This document shows, piece by piece, positions 16,408-24,931 of a DNA stretch of 64,000 nt. Position numbers and translations under genes: made by a program. The notes under the pieces were generated by a model, which saw only the letters and a list, made by a program, of their open reading frames with translations, did no database searches and had not been told where the DNA came from. This DNA comes from Halobacteriovorax sp. (GTDB lineage Bacteria; Bdellovibrionota; Bacteriovoracia; Bacteriovoracales; Bacteriovoracaceae), in contig PBIO01000014.1 in assembly GCA_002720865.1 (NCBI GenBank), positions 310,001-374,000 on the forward strand, given 5' to 3'. Positions within the stretch are counted from its first letter, which is position 1; every line of letters begins with the position of its first letter.

Positions 16408-17379
16408 ATGAAAAATGACTTTGAAAAAAACTTAGGATTAAAAAGGTATCTAAAAAGGTTCTCTTTTTGGGCTACGGTTTTTTCTTTTATTATTCATATG
16501 TCCTTTTTGGGAGTGAAGATTAGTCTGCCTGATTTTAAAGGTGAGCCTAAAAAACTTTCTTCAAGCGTCATTAAAGTTAAGCTTTCTCCAAAAAAACTAG
16601 AGCCAAAGTCTAATACCTTAAAAAAACAAATCGTGACTACGGAAAATAATGGCAAAGAAGAAAAGCCAAAAGAAAGTAAATTTCTATCAGAAAAAAATCA
16701 ATCCTTTGATCGTGAAACAGTTTCTAAGAGAATAGGTGTTTTTAAGGAATCAGGAAAAGGTATTCGTAAAGGTTTAAAGAAACTGGCACCTAATAAAAAG
16801 AATACAAAGAAAAATAAAAAAGTCGCAAAACACAAAAAGAAAAAAGGGATTAATAAAAAATCAAAAACGGTTAGCTTGAAAGATCTGGCCCTTGGGAGTC
16901 AAACCCCTAAAGATGAGAAGAAATTAGAAACTCAGCGTAAACTTGCCGCACTTGGATTGAAAAGCGGAAGAGAAGGTCTTTTGGGTCTCTCTCAGAATAA
17001 TGACTATGTAGAAGATGTTCCACTAGGTGATGTTACAAACTTAAATACAGTTGAGTACAAATATTACGGATTTTATCATCGGATAAAGCAAAAGCTTGAA
17101 CAGTATTGGGGTAATTCCTTACGTAAGAAAGCAGAAGCCTTGTATAAGCAGGGTAGAAGAATTCCGGCCAGTGAGAACAGGATTACTTCATTAACTATTA
17201 CGATGGATAAGATGGGTAATATTGTAGATATTAAGATTAATTCTACTTCAGGGGTTCGAGAGCTTGATGACGCAGCTATTGAGTCTTTTAAGCAGGCTGG
17301 GCCTTTTCCTAATCCACCCCGTGGAATGATGCGAGATGGACTTGCTCAAATTGAATGGGGCTTTGTCGTTAAGAGCTAG
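16408..17379 (+). CDS. TonB-family energy transducer-like protein
   Basis: A 323-residue protein with one N-terminal membrane anchor (about 20-38), a Lys-rich periplasmic linker (about 45-160, with runs such as KKNKKVAKHKKKK) and a C-terminal TonB-like domain (about 220-323). The C-terminal domain is recognisable from YWGNSLRKKAEALYK, then ITSLTITMDKMGNIVDIKI, SGVRELDDAAIESFKQAGPF and PNPP. Such proteins link inner-membrane ExbBD or TolQR motors to outer-membrane partners. No exbB/exbD is adjacent, so TonB versus TolA-like use is open. It is 107 bp after the PBP gene and may have its own promoter. Confidence 0.8.
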   Translation: MKNDFEKNLGLKRYLKRFSFWATVFSFIIHMSFLGVKISLPDFKGEPKKLSSSVIKVKLSPKKLEPKSNTLKKQIVTTENNGKEEKPKESKFLSEKNQSFDRETVSKRIGVFKESGKGIRKGLKKLAPNKKNTKKNKKVAKHKKKKGINKKSKTVSLKDLALGSQTPKDEKKLETQRKLAALGLKSGREGLLGLSQNNDYVEDVPLGDVTNLNTVEYKYYGFYHRIKQKLEQYWGNSLRKKAEALYKQGRRIPASENRITSLTITMDKMGNIVDIKINSTSGVRELDDAAIESFKQAGPFPNPPRGMMRDGLAQIEWGFVVKS

Positions 17380-17381
17380 TC

Positions 17382-17690
17382 TTAATGAGTATTAGACTCT
17401 GAGGGCTCTTTTAAAAGCTCTTTAAGCTTTCCTAAGCCTTCCATCATCACATAATGATTCCAAATAGAATCTAACTCTCTAATGGTCTCTACGATCTGAA
17501 CAGCAGCATGATCTCTGCTAATTTTTTCGGAGTCTGCTAAAGTGGAGATCGCTCCAGCAATTGCATTCACTGCAGGTTGTTTACAAATTTCAGAAAGCCT
17601 TCTCTCGTAAGAGCTATCGATTTTCTTTTCTTTTGATTTAACAATCGCTGTATTTAATAACTGAACGAGTTCTTGATTTTCCATTTGCAT
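17382..17690 (-). CDS. Small conserved-looking protein of unknown function
   Basis: A 102-residue soluble, helical protein I do not recognise. The reading frame stays open back to 17882, but that part is encoded by poly-A/T-rich DNA and looks non-coding. GGAGAGG about 11 bp before the ATG at 17690 supports the shorter form (starting MQMENQELVQLLNTAIV). It converges tail-to-tail with the TonB-like gene, with 2 bp between the stops. No signal peptide, membrane segment or metal-binding motif is visible. Confidence 0.55.
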   Translation of the reverse strand: MQMENQELVQLLNTAIVKSKEKKIDSSYERRLSEICKQPAVNAIAGAISTLADSEKISRDHAAVQIVETIRELDSIWNHYVMMEGLGKLKELLKEPSESNTH

Positions 17691-17915
17691 TGGTGTGTGT
17701 GCCTCTCCAAAATTTGATTCCGGAAGTATCAGAGTTTTTGCCTGAGGAGTAAAGTAAAAAAAATCTATGGACGAATTTTTTTTAAGCGTTAAATTTTTTC
17801 TTACTTCGTGACTAAGGAAAGCCGAATTTTCATAGGGAAAATTGAAAAAAAAAGAAAAAAACGCAGTGTAATTTCTTGACATGAAAAATCAAAAAAAAAA
17901 ATTATTTTTCTTGCA

Positions 17916-17941
17916 ATTAAAAACCCCCATAAAATGGGGGC
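17916..17941 (-). terminator. Intrinsic terminator of folD-gcvT-gcvH
   Basis: Perfect stem CCCCCAT (17924-17930) / ATGGGGG (17934-17940) with a 3-base loop. On the minus strand it is followed by a T-run. It lies about 50 bp past the gcvH stop. Confidence 0.88.
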
Positions 17942-17988
17942 TAGGTGGTATTTTGCTGGTCTTAAGATTTTGTAAAGTAAAAAAAGAA

Positions 17989-18378
17989 TTATTCGATTGA
18001 GTTACAATGCTCCAAGTAGGCCGAGGGAGTCATAAGTTGTTCTAGCTCAGTCGTATTAGAAATTTTAATTTTAACAATCCAATTTTTATATGGATCAGAA
18101 TTTAAAAGTTCAGGAGCTCCTTCTAGTTCAGCGTTGGCCTCTAGAACTTCACCAGTTAATGGTGCGTAAAGATCACTGACAGACTTAATGGATTCAACAA
18201 CACCGAAGGCAGACTCAATTTCCATGTTTCCGCCAACTTCCGGTAGCTCTACGAATACAATGTCACCTAAGGCTGATTGCGCAAAGTCTGTAATGCCGAT
18301 TGTCACGACATCACCCTCGATTAGGGTCCATTCATGTTCTTTTGTGTACTTAAGGTTTTCTGGAACGTTATGTGACAT
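17989..18378 (-). CDS. gcvH: Glycine cleavage system H protein
   Basis: A 129-residue lipoyl carrier that shuttles the aminomethyl group of glycine between the P, T and L proteins. The lipoylation motif FGVVESIKSVSDLYAP places the modified Lys at residue 65. Flanking signatures (YTKEHEW near the start, GITDFAQSALGDIVFVELP) are textbook. The start overlaps the gcvT stop by 1 bp (TAATG), so the two are coupled. No gcvP gene is present in the window; glycine decarboxylase must be elsewhere if the system is complete. Confidence 0.97.
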   Translation of the reverse strand: MSHNVPENLKYTKEHEWTLIEGDVVTIGITDFAQSALGDIVFVELPEVGGNMEIESAFGVVESIKSVSDLYAPLTGEVLEANAELEGAPELLNSDPYKNWIVKIKISNTTELEQLMTPSAYLEHCNSIE

Positions 18379-19454
18379 TACTTATGTCCTCCGGTGACAA
18401 ATGGCTTTGTATGATAAGTAGCTGGAAAAACTTTATTCCTAATTTCAATTGAGAAACTTTTGTCCTCAGGCCAGTCAGATCTTTTAACAAGCGCAAGGCA
18501 AATACCTTTTCCAAGACTTACAGAATGAGTCCCAGAAGTTATATGACCAATTTTAGAACCTTTACCATCTAAAACGGGATAACCTTCTCTTGGAATCCCT
18601 TTTTCTAAACTTAATTTGGCCAGTCTGTATGTGGGCTTAAGTGTTTCGAGTGAGTTTTTACCTAGAAACGAAGGCTTATCAAGCTTAACAGTCCACTTAA
18701 GATTTGCATCTAAGGGTGTTAAGTCATCGCTAAGTTCATGCCCATATAAAGGATAGCAAACCTCTAGCCTTAAAACGTCCCTTGAGGCTAGGCCACAAGG
18801 TGTGACATTTGCTTCGATTAGCTTATCCCATAAATTGGAAATCTTATTATTTGGGCAAAAAACTTCAAAACCGTCTTCACCTGTATAACCTGTTCTTGCC
18901 AGCAGGATTTCGGTACCATCGAAGTTATCAGGACTTACTGAATAGTAAGGAAAGTCCCCTTTAGATAAGAGTCCAATTTTTTTAAGAGCTGCTTCTGAGC
19001 CAGGACCTTGAACAGCAATAAGGGACGTCTCGTCGCTTTGGTCTTCTAATGTAATATCAAAACCTTCTGTCTTGCTAGAGATCCAGTCCCAGTCCTTTTT
19101 TATATTAGCGGCATTAACGCATATCAAAACTTTTTGAGGTCCAAGCTTGTAAGCAATAAGATCATCAATAACTGTTCCGTTTTCCCGGCATAAAGGGGAG
19201 TATACGGCCTTGTTTTCGCCAGCATTTAAAAAATCGTTTGTTACTATGAAGTCTACAAACTTATGAGCTTCTGGTCCTTCAACCATGAATTCGCCCATAT
19301 GGCTTACATCGAACATCCCACAACCATTTCTCACTGCAATGGTTTCGTCTTTTACTGAGGTGTATTGAATTGGCATATCGTAACCAGCAAAGGCAGCCAT
19401 TTTGGCTCCTAGGTCACAATGTTTTTGATGAAGGGCGGTTTTTAATAAATTCAT
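18378..19454 (-). CDS. gcvT: Glycine cleavage system T protein (aminomethyltransferase)
   Basis: A 358-residue enzyme that takes the aminomethyl group from H-protein and makes 5,10-methylene-tetrahydrofolate plus ammonia. The N-terminus (LHQKHCDLGAKMAAFAGYDM, then PIQY) and GMFDVSHMGE are characteristic. RTGYTGEDGFEVF is the folate-site motif, and GLASRDVLRLE follows. Length is normal (about 360). It sits 14 bp after folD, which uses the methylene-tetrahydrofolate made here, so the operon links glycine breakdown to the one-carbon pool. Confidence 0.97.
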   Translation of the reverse strand: MNLLKTALHQKHCDLGAKMAAFAGYDMPIQYTSVKDETIAVRNGCGMFDVSHMGEFMVEGPEAHKFVDFIVTNDFLNAGENKAVYSPLCRENGTVIDDLIAYKLGPQKVLICVNAANIKKDWDWISSKTEGFDITLEDQSDETSLIAVQGPGSEAALKKIGLLSKGDFPYYSVSPDNFDGTEILLARTGYTGEDGFEVFCPNNKISNLWDKLIEANVTPCGLASRDVLRLEVCYPLYGHELSDDLTPLDANLKWTVKLDKPSFLGKNSLETLKPTYRLAKLSLEKGIPREGYPVLDGKGSKIGHITSGTHSVSLGKGICLALVKRSDWPEDKSFSIEIRNKVFPATYHTKPFVTGGHK

Positions 19455-19468
19455 AAGATATCTTTAAT

Positions 19469-20329
19469 CTATAAGCTGTTTTCAGCTGCTTGTAAAAGAT
19501 TTTGGGCCAGTGAAAGAATTGTTAATGGTCCAACACCGCCAGGTACAGGAGTGATTGCAGCGCATTTATCTTTTATATTTTCATAGTCCATATCACCACA
19601 AAGTTTACCCTCTGAATCATGATTTATTCCAACGTCTACAAGTATTTGATTTTTATCTTTGCTTAAATAATCAGACGTTAAAAAGCGAGGTCTTCCTACG
19701 GCCGATACAATAATATCTGCTCTTTTAGTGTGTTCTGGTAGGTCTTTGGTTCTAGAATGACATACGGTAACTGTGGCATTTTTATTGAGCAACAATAGTG
19801 AAAGAGGTTTTCCCACGATTAAGCTTCTTCCAATGATGACGACATTCTTTCCAGAAAGGTCATTCCCGTAATACTCAATAAGGTTCACCACTCCCTGTGG
19901 TGTGCAAGGCATTAAGCCATTGCTTTTTGGATCACCCTTAAATAGTTCTCCAATATTGTGCACATGGAAACCATCTACATCCTTTTCTGGTGAGATAAGA
20001 GCACCACAATCAATATGCTGTAAGTGCTTTGGTAGAGGAAGCTGAACAAAGCAACCGTGAACATCATTACGCTCACTAATCTCTTTAACCTTTGCTAGGA
20101 ACTCACTTTCTAAAATCTCTTCACTTAAGTTAATGATTTCACAATCAGCTCCAAATTTCTCACAGAATTTTTTTTTGTTTCGAGTGTAGATAAGACTGGC
20201 TTTATTCTCTCCAACCAGCAGAACTTTCATGGAAGGAGTAACTCCCTTTGATTTCAAAGACTCACAACGTTCTCTAAGACTCTCTAATTCTTTTTCAACT
20301 AGGGGAGCAGACTTCATTTCTATAGACAT
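19469..20329 (-). CDS. folD: Methylene-tetrahydrofolate dehydrogenase / cyclohydrolase FolD
   Basis: A 286-residue bifunctional enzyme converting 5,10-methylene-THF to methenyl- and then 10-formyl-THF with NADP+. Catalytic Tyr and Lys lie in YTRNKKK (about 49-55). Other signatures are VQLPLPKHL, the motif SPEKDVDGFH, GLMPCTPQGV, the nucleotide loop VIIGRSLIVGKPLS and the C-terminal ITPVPGGVGPLTI. The family's usual IVGRS loop is present as IIGRS. AAGGA at 7 bp supports the start at 20329. It is the first gene of the folD-gcvT-gcvH group. Confidence 0.97.
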   Translation of the reverse strand: MSIEMKSAPLVEKELESLRERCESLKSKGVTPSMKVLLVGENKASLIYTRNKKKFCEKFGADCEIINLSEEILESEFLAKVKEISERNDVHGCFVQLPLPKHLQHIDCGALISPEKDVDGFHVHNIGELFKGDPKSNGLMPCTPQGVVNLIEYYGNDLSGKNVVIIGRSLIVGKPLSLLLLNKNATVTVCHSRTKDLPEHTKRADIIVSAVGRPRFLTSDYLSKDKNQILVDVGINHDSEGKLCGDMDYENIKDKCAAITPVPGGVGPLTILSLAQNLLQAAENSL

Positions 20330-20449
20330 TGGTGATCCTTGAGGAAGTAGGAGTTTATCCTAGCCTTATTTTGCGAACTTGTGGACTCACTTTGCGTCGT
20401 CAAAATAATTTTGATACAAGCAATCTCAAGAAAAAATGAGGATCTTTTT

Positions 20450-20623
20450 ATGATGTTTTATTTTGGCTTTGGCCTTCAGCTTATTGGATTAACTACGGTA
20501 GGTATCTGCCTGTTTTCTGGTATGACCAAGGGAGACTATGGTCAGATTGAACTTGTGCAGCTAGTTGGTGGTTCTCTAATTTTCTATGTGGGGAATTTTG
20601 TCCGCGGCAGATTCCAATCTTAA
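20450..20623 (+). CDS. Small two-helix membrane protein
   Basis: A 57-residue hydrophobic protein of unknown function. Two membrane helices are visible, at about 3-22 (GFGLQLIGLTTVGICLF) and 35-50 (VQLVGGSLIFYVGNFV), with a charged C-terminus. An upstream in-frame ATG at 20381 would add 23 residues, but the ATG at 20450, with GAGGA upstream, gives a cleaner membrane protein. It lies just before ruvC in the same direction, with 43 bp between. Confidence 0.55.
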   Translation: MMFYFGFGLQLIGLTTVGICLFSGMTKGDYGQIELVQLVGGSLIFYVGNFVRGRFQS

Positions 20624-20666
20624 GTCTATAGACACTCTATTTCGCAATTAGTTATCATTATAGTTA

Positions 20667-21209
20667 ATGATTATCTTGGGAATCGATCCAGGTTCAAGGA
20701 AAGCAGGCTTCGGTCTAGTTGAATTAAAAGGTCGCAAATTAAATTATTTAGAATCGGGTGTTTTAAACTACGACTGCAAGAAAGACTTTCTGGACCGGTT
20801 AGGGAATATCTATAGATCATGTGAAGAGTTGGTTCAAAGATATAATCCGGATGAAATCGCAGTTGAATCCCTTATTTACGTTAAAAGTGTAAGCGCGTTA
20901 GCAAAATTAGCACAAGCGCGAGGGGCTATGGTTGCAGCCTTTATGAAGAGTCATAATGGTCATGTTTTTGAATATTCACCAAATTTAGTTAAATCAACGG
21001 TTACTGGTCATGGTCATGCTGATAAAACCAGTGTCGATAAATCTTTGATGATGCTATTTAAGAATCAGATTCAAAGAGAGTTTAAGACCCATGACGAAAG
21101 TGATGCCCTTGCAATAGCAATTTGCCATTCATTACTGAGAGGGCAAAATGGAAGTAAGGATCAATATTTAAAAGGGGGCAGATCCCTTAAAGAGGCGTTT
21201 AAAAGATGA
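20667..21209 (+). CDS. ruvC: Holliday junction endonuclease RuvC
   Basis: A 180-residue resolvase that cleaves Holliday junctions in a symmetric, sequence-preferring way, using Mg2+. The acidic catalytic set is visible: Asp7 (GIDPGS), Glu67 (AVESLIY), and Asp143/Asp146 (HDESDALAIA). It overlaps ruvA by 4 bp (ATGA), and ruvB follows, so the complete RuvABC branch-migration and resolution machine is one operon. Confidence 0.97.
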   Translation: MIILGIDPGSRKAGFGLVELKGRKLNYLESGVLNYDCKKDFLDRLGNIYRSCEELVQRYNPDEIAVESLIYVKSVSALAKLAQARGAMVAAFMKSHNGHVFEYSPNLVKSTVTGHGHADKTSVDKSLMMLFKNQIQREFKTHDESDALAIAICHSLLRGQNGSKDQYLKGGRSLKEAFKR

Positions 21210-21847
21210 TTGGACATATACAAGGTAAAGTTCTTTTTAGTGATGGAGTTGAAACAATAGTTTTAACCTCCTCAGGAATTGGTTATCAAGTCTTCTTTAA
21301 TAAAGTTTTATCAGAGGGAAGCTTTGTAAGTATTTTTATCTCTCATCAGATCAAAGAAGCAAGTGAGCAGCTTTTTGGGTTTCAAAACTTAAGAGATAAA
21401 AAGATGTTCGAACTACTAACTTCAGTTAAAGGAGTTGGTCCAAAGGGAGCTTTTAATTTATTAGGATTTTTAGGAACCGAAAGCATTATCGAATCTGTCT
21501 TACTTGAAAATAAAAAAGCACTTACAGCTGCTCCTGGGGTTGGGCCAAAAGCAGGAGCTCAAATCATCTTAGATTTATCTAAAAAAATAAATAAAATTAG
21601 AATGTACTCACCCTCTTATAAAGTTGACGCAGATAACTTAGAAGAACTACCAGTATTTAATACAAGTGAAGTTGTTGAAACTTATCCAAATGACAATTCA
21701 AATGAAATCATGAATGAAGCTCTTGTCGCTTGTAAGGAGCTAGGCTTTAGGGAAGATCAAGTTCTGCCTCTTGCTCAGAAAATTCTTACAGACAATGAAG
21801 TGACTAAACCGGAACAGCTGGTTCACTTAGTGTTAAAGGAAATATAG
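21206..21847 (+). CDS. ruvA: Holliday junction branch migration protein RuvA
   Basis: A 213-residue protein forming the tetrameric platform that holds the Holliday junction and loads RuvB. The N-terminal OB fold starts MIGHIQGKVLF. The helix-hairpin-helix pair is visible as LLTSVKGVGPKGAFNLLGFL and LTAAPGVGPKAGAQIILDL. The C-terminal domain that touches RuvB (about 165-213) ends with ALVACKELGFREDQVLP. The ruvB start is immediately adjacent to the stop. Confidence 0.95.
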   Translation: MIGHIQGKVLFSDGVETIVLTSSGIGYQVFFNKVLSEGSFVSIFISHQIKEASEQLFGFQNLRDKKMFELLTSVKGVGPKGAFNLLGFLGTESIIESVLLENKKALTAAPGVGPKAGAQIILDLSKKINKIRMYSPSYKVDADNLEELPVFNTSEVVETYPNDNSNEIMNEALVACKELGFREDQVLPLAQKILTDNEVTKPEQLVHLVLKEI

Positions 21848-22861
21848 ATGGAAATAGATATCGAAACATCAAGTGACAGATTTTTATCTCCAGAAGGTAG
21901 TAGAGACTATAAGCAAGAAGAAAGACTAAGACCTAATAATTTCGATGAATTTATTGGGCAGAAAAGAGTTATCGAAAATATTGACGTTATGGTGAAGTCT
22001 TCAAATATGCGTGAGCAAGCAATGGATCATGTTCTACTTTCAGGACCTCCAGGTCTAGGTAAAACTTCACTGGCGATGCTTATTGCAAACTCTCTAAATA
22101 GTGAACTGCATGTGGTCTCCGGACCGGCCATTGAGAAAAAAGGTGACCTTGCGGCGGTTCTAACAAATTTACAACCAAGAGATGTTCTTTTTATTGATGA
22201 GATACATAGAATGCATATTTCGGTTGAGGAAATATTGTATTCAGCAATGGAGGACTTTAGGCTTGATATAGTTATCGGTCAGGGTCCAAGTGCTAGAACA
22301 ATGCAAATAGAAGTAGCCCCTTTCACTCTTATTGGGGCAACTACAAGATCGGGGCTTTTATCAAATCCGCTAAGGGATAGGTTTATGGCCCATCTCCATT
22401 TCGACTTTTATCAAAGTGAAGAATTAGGAAAAATAATTCAGAATAATTCAAAAAAATTGGATGTTGAATTAAAAGATGATGCTCGCCTTGAAATGGCAAA
22501 ATGTTCAAGAGGAACACCTCGGATTGCCAATAGAATCTTAAGGAGAGTGCGAGACTTTGCCTTAGTTGAAGGTCAGAGTTCAATAAGCCCTCAGCATGTA
22601 AAAAAATCATTAGATCTGATGGATATAGACAGTTCGGGTTTAGATAGAATGGATAGAAAAATACTTACAGTTATTAGGGATTACTATAATTGTGGGCCCG
22701 TTGGAATTGAAGCTCTCTGTGCAACCTTGGCCGAGGATAGAAGTACTATCGAGGATGTTTATGAACCTTTCTTATTAAAGGAAGGTTTTGTTTTAAGAAC
22801 ACCAAGAGGGCGCGAAATTTCTCAAAAAGCTAAAGATCATTTAGTTTCAATTGAAGTCTAA
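21848..22861 (+). CDS. ruvB: Holliday junction helicase RuvB
   Basis: A 337-residue AAA+ motor that drives branch migration. Walker A GPPGLGKTS (66-74) and Walker B VLFIDEIH (113-120) are intact, as are sensor 1 (FTLIGATTRSGLLS) and the arginine-finger region (NPLRDRF). The C-terminal winged helix ends in EPFLLKEGFVLRTPRGR. Length matches E. coli RuvB (336). It is the last gene of ruvCAB. Its stop overlaps the stop of a small opposite-strand gene. Confidence 0.98.
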   Translation: MEIDIETSSDRFLSPEGSRDYKQEERLRPNNFDEFIGQKRVIENIDVMVKSSNMREQAMDHVLLSGPPGLGKTSLAMLIANSLNSELHVVSGPAIEKKGDLAAVLTNLQPRDVLFIDEIHRMHISVEEILYSAMEDFRLDIVIGQGPSARTMQIEVAPFTLIGATTRSGLLSNPLRDRFMAHLHFDFYQSEELGKIIQNNSKKLDVELKDDARLEMAKCSRGTPRIANRILRRVRDFALVEGQSSISPQHVKKSLDLMDIDSSGLDRMDRKILTVIRDYYNCGPVGIEALCATLAEDRSTIEDVYEPFLLKEGFVLRTPRGREISQKAKDHLVSIEV

Positions 22862-22974
22862 TTAATTTTTGCAGCAACTCTTTTAATTTTCGAATCTGTT
22901 TCTTTCGAGTTTGTTTGCGAGGCTGCAAAAGTGATTAGTGCAAGTAGCACTACTAAGTATTTTAGGTATAACAT
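22858..22974 (-). CDS. 38-residue peptide with a signal/anchor segment
   Basis: A short frame on the minus strand starting MLYLKYLVVLLALITFAA and continuing with a polar, Lys/Ser/Thr-rich tail. The N-terminal hydrophobic run followed by F-A-A-S looks like a Sec signal peptide, or a single anchor with about 20 outside residues. GAGAG lies about 6 bp before the ATG. The stop overlaps the ruvB stop by 2 bases. Length is too short for homology judgement; the support is the non-random signal-like composition and a plausible start. Confidence 0.45.
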   Translation of the reverse strand: MLYLKYLVVLLALITFAASQTNSKETDSKIKRVAAKIN

Positions 22975-23128
22975 TTTTTCTCTCAATTAATGTGTGTAAG
23001 AACAATTCTCGTAGAAAAGGATGAATATCTAAACATGAAAAAATTGAAAAAATATTACAAATGAAGTGAATTGAGTAAGAATATCCAAAATGGCGCCAAG
23101 ATTATGACGCCTCGATTATAATTTTTAT
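22975..23128. other. AT-rich intergenic stretch
   Basis: About 150 bp between the FecR-like gene and the 38-residue peptide gene, both on the minus strand. It is A/T-rich; I see no convincing terminator or other gene in it. It probably contains the promoter of the peptide gene. Confidence 0.4.
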
Positions 23129-23785
23129 TTAATCGTAGTCCTTATCTAATAAATCCGTATAGGCAGACTCAATAGAGACTTTATTTACGAGGTCGCCTGA
23201 CTTGGGATTCATATTCCAGTTTAGTTTTCTCGTCCACTCAAGCGGTTTTGGTTTTGATGTGTCGGTTCCATTTTTTACAACAATACCTTCGCCTTCTTTA
23301 ACTAGCGTAGACTTTTTTTCGTTTTTAGATCTTACTGCAACAACTCCCTCATTCACACACATCCATACATCATTACCTGATCCATAGCTTGCAAAAAACT
23401 CAGTCCCTCTAACACCCATAGCCGCCGTTTTCGTTCGAAGAGTAAGTTTTGATTTTTGACCTTTTCTTAATTTTCCTTTTAACACTTTTATAAAAGAGTT
23501 TCCTCTTAGTAAGTTTAGTTTGGTCGAATCATCTTTGGATTTAGGTAGTACTTTAATGACCATGACACTTTCAGGTCCAAGCTTAACTTTGTTTCCTTGG
23601 GGTAAATGCAATACTGCAAGTGAGTCTTTCCCCGTTGTAATGCGATCTCCAGCTTTAATGACCTGGTTCTTCTTTAGCTTTGTAGATTTTCCAATCTTTA
23701 CAACACCCTTCGTGAAAATCACTTTTCCATTCTCGGCGAAAACTTAAAAACTAAAAAATAAAGAAAGTACTACTAAGAAATTCAT
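23129..23785 (-). pseudogene. FecR-domain protein with a stop codon in its signal peptide
   Basis: The intact body (about 195 residues) is a FecR-type domain: DRITTGKDSLAVLHLPQGNK, then VKLGPESVMVI and TKTAAMGVRGTEF. These periplasmic domains sense or scaffold at the cell envelope. In the same frame upstream is a clear signal peptide from an ATG at 23785: MNFLVVLSLFFSF, then TAA (23744-23746), then VFA-EN as a normal cleavage site. The ATG has GAGGT 5 bp upstream and shares ATGA with the thioesterase stop, so it is surely the original start. As written, only an internal start (GTG at 23722, weak GGA upstream) could give the body, and it would stay in the cytoplasm. Confidence 0.75.
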
Positions 23786-24213
23786 TCGGACCTCGTTTTT
23801 ACAACAGCTAAAGTTAGTTTTGATGAACAAACCAAGCGGTCGCGGTCATCATATATATTTGTATCCCATACTTGAATCGTTTTACCTAAATGAATAGGTT
23901 TAGTTATTCCCTTAACCTCACTTCCTTCAATAGCTGGTCTTAAGTGATTGGCCTCAATTGAAATACCGAAAGCGACATATTTACTTTGATCTAAAACCAT
24001 ATTTGCAGCTATCGAAGCCAAGCTTTCTGAAAGTACGCAGCTTACACCACCGTGAAGCCTTCTTTGTGGCTGAACAGTTCTGTGATCTACCGGCATTGTT
24101 CCGGTTAGGGAATTATCGGCGGCTTCAACAATTTCTATTCCATTATGATCAACGGCCGTATTTTTACACCAATCATTTATTTTTTTTAAGTTGGGCTCTT
24201 TAAACCAAATCAT
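23782..24213 (-). CDS. Hotdog-fold thioesterase (PaaI/EntH-like)
   Basis: A 143-residue single hotdog domain. VDHRTVQPQRRLHGGVSCVL is the family core: the Gly-Gly after His starts the long helix, and LSESLASIAA carries the expected acidic residue. HLRPAIEGSEVKG and HLGKTIQVWDTNI are the following strands. Family members cleave acyl- or aroyl-CoA thioesters; the substrate is not predictable. The ATG at 24213 overlaps the upstream stop by 1 bp (TAATG), which makes it more likely than in-frame ATGs at 24222 or 24255. Confidence 0.85.
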   Translation of the reverse strand: MIWFKEPNLKKINDWCKNTAVDHNGIEIVEAADNSLTGTMPVDHRTVQPQRRLHGGVSCVLSESLASIAANMVLDQSKYVAFGISIEANHLRPAIEGSEVKGITKPIHLGKTIQVWDTNIYDDRDRLVCSSKLTLAVVKTRSE

Positions 24214-24617
24214 TAATCCCATCCCAAGACTTGATAACCTTGTTTTGATAAACAATGGTTCACATATCTTTGTTTAAGTTCATCTGGACTCATGGCCCCT
24301 GCAACAGCTCCACCAGCTCCGCCCATGGCGGCACCTTGAGCAGCACTTCCAGCAATATCGCCTGTAAATATTCCGGCCACACCGCCGACCACTCCACCAA
24401 GCAGTGCTCCTGCACCACCAGATTTTAACATTTTTTTGGCCTTGGGAGACTTTAGAAACTTATCAGCCTTATCCATGCAGATTTTTGTATCGTGCTTTGC
24501 CCTTTCTTCTCCCACTGATTCAAACTTATCATTAGGGTATAGAACGGGTTTACTAGAACATGAGCTAAATAAAATTAATATACAAAATACAACATAACTA
24601 CTTGATTTTAAGTGCAT
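24213..24617 (-). CDS. Glycine-zipper lipoprotein
   Basis: A 134-residue predicted lipoprotein. GGAGGAG just before the ATG at 24617 fixes the start; an upstream in-frame start at 24683 is not needed. A signal peptide (MHLKSSSYVVFCILILF) leads to S-S-C. After a charged stretch comes a glycine-zipper segment (about 67-108: GGAGALLGGVVGGVAGIF, then GSAAQGAAMGGAGGAVAGAM), which probably inserts in the outer membrane. A short C-terminal helix carries two Cys in the form H-C-L. Such proteins often affect envelope stability. The function of this one is unknown. Confidence 0.7.
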   Translation of the reverse strand: MHLKSSSYVVFCILILFSSCSSKPVLYPNDKFESVGEERAKHDTKICMDKADKFLKSPKAKKMLKSGGAGALLGGVVGGVAGIFTGDIAGSAAQGAAMGGAGGAVAGAMSPDELKQRYVNHCLSKQGYQVLGWD

Positions 24618-24931
24618 TGCTCCTCCGTAAGTACCTAATAAGAGTAACTTATTATGGGCCAGATTGAGAATAAATAGTGGCATTTTTAGAGAAATGCCTT
24701 AGTAGAATACTCTAGAAAAGTGTCAAAACCCTTTGAAATTAGGAATATTTACATAAATTCGCAATTTTTTTCCCTTCCTAGGAGTAGATTTGATACAAGG
24801 CTGTCGTATATAAATCGGGAATATTTACCGCTTTAATATCCGTGAAGCTGGGTAGTTTATACTGATACTGTGTGTTGCCAATAGTAAAACCAGCACATTA
24901 GAATAACTGAATACTTAAATTTGGAATTTAA
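24618..24931. other. Divergent intergenic region before lpxC
   Basis: About 310 bp separating the minus-strand lipoprotein gene from lpxC. It holds a good sigma-70-type promoter for lpxC (listed separately) and presumably the promoter of the lipoprotein operon on the other strand. I see no gene or RNA structure in it. Confidence 0.6.
24875..24904 (+). promoter_or_regulatory. Predicted sigma-70 promoter of lpxC
   Basis: TTGCCA (24875-24880), an 18-bp spacer and TAGAAT (24899-24904). Both boxes match the consensus at 5 of 6 positions. It would give a leader of about 20 nt before the lpxC ATG. Confidence 0.5.

Noticed and set aside
17691-17882. N-terminal extension of the unknown gene ending at 17382
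   Set aside because: It is encoded by poly-A/T-rich sequence giving runs of Phe and Lys, and a better start with GGAGAGG exists at 17690.
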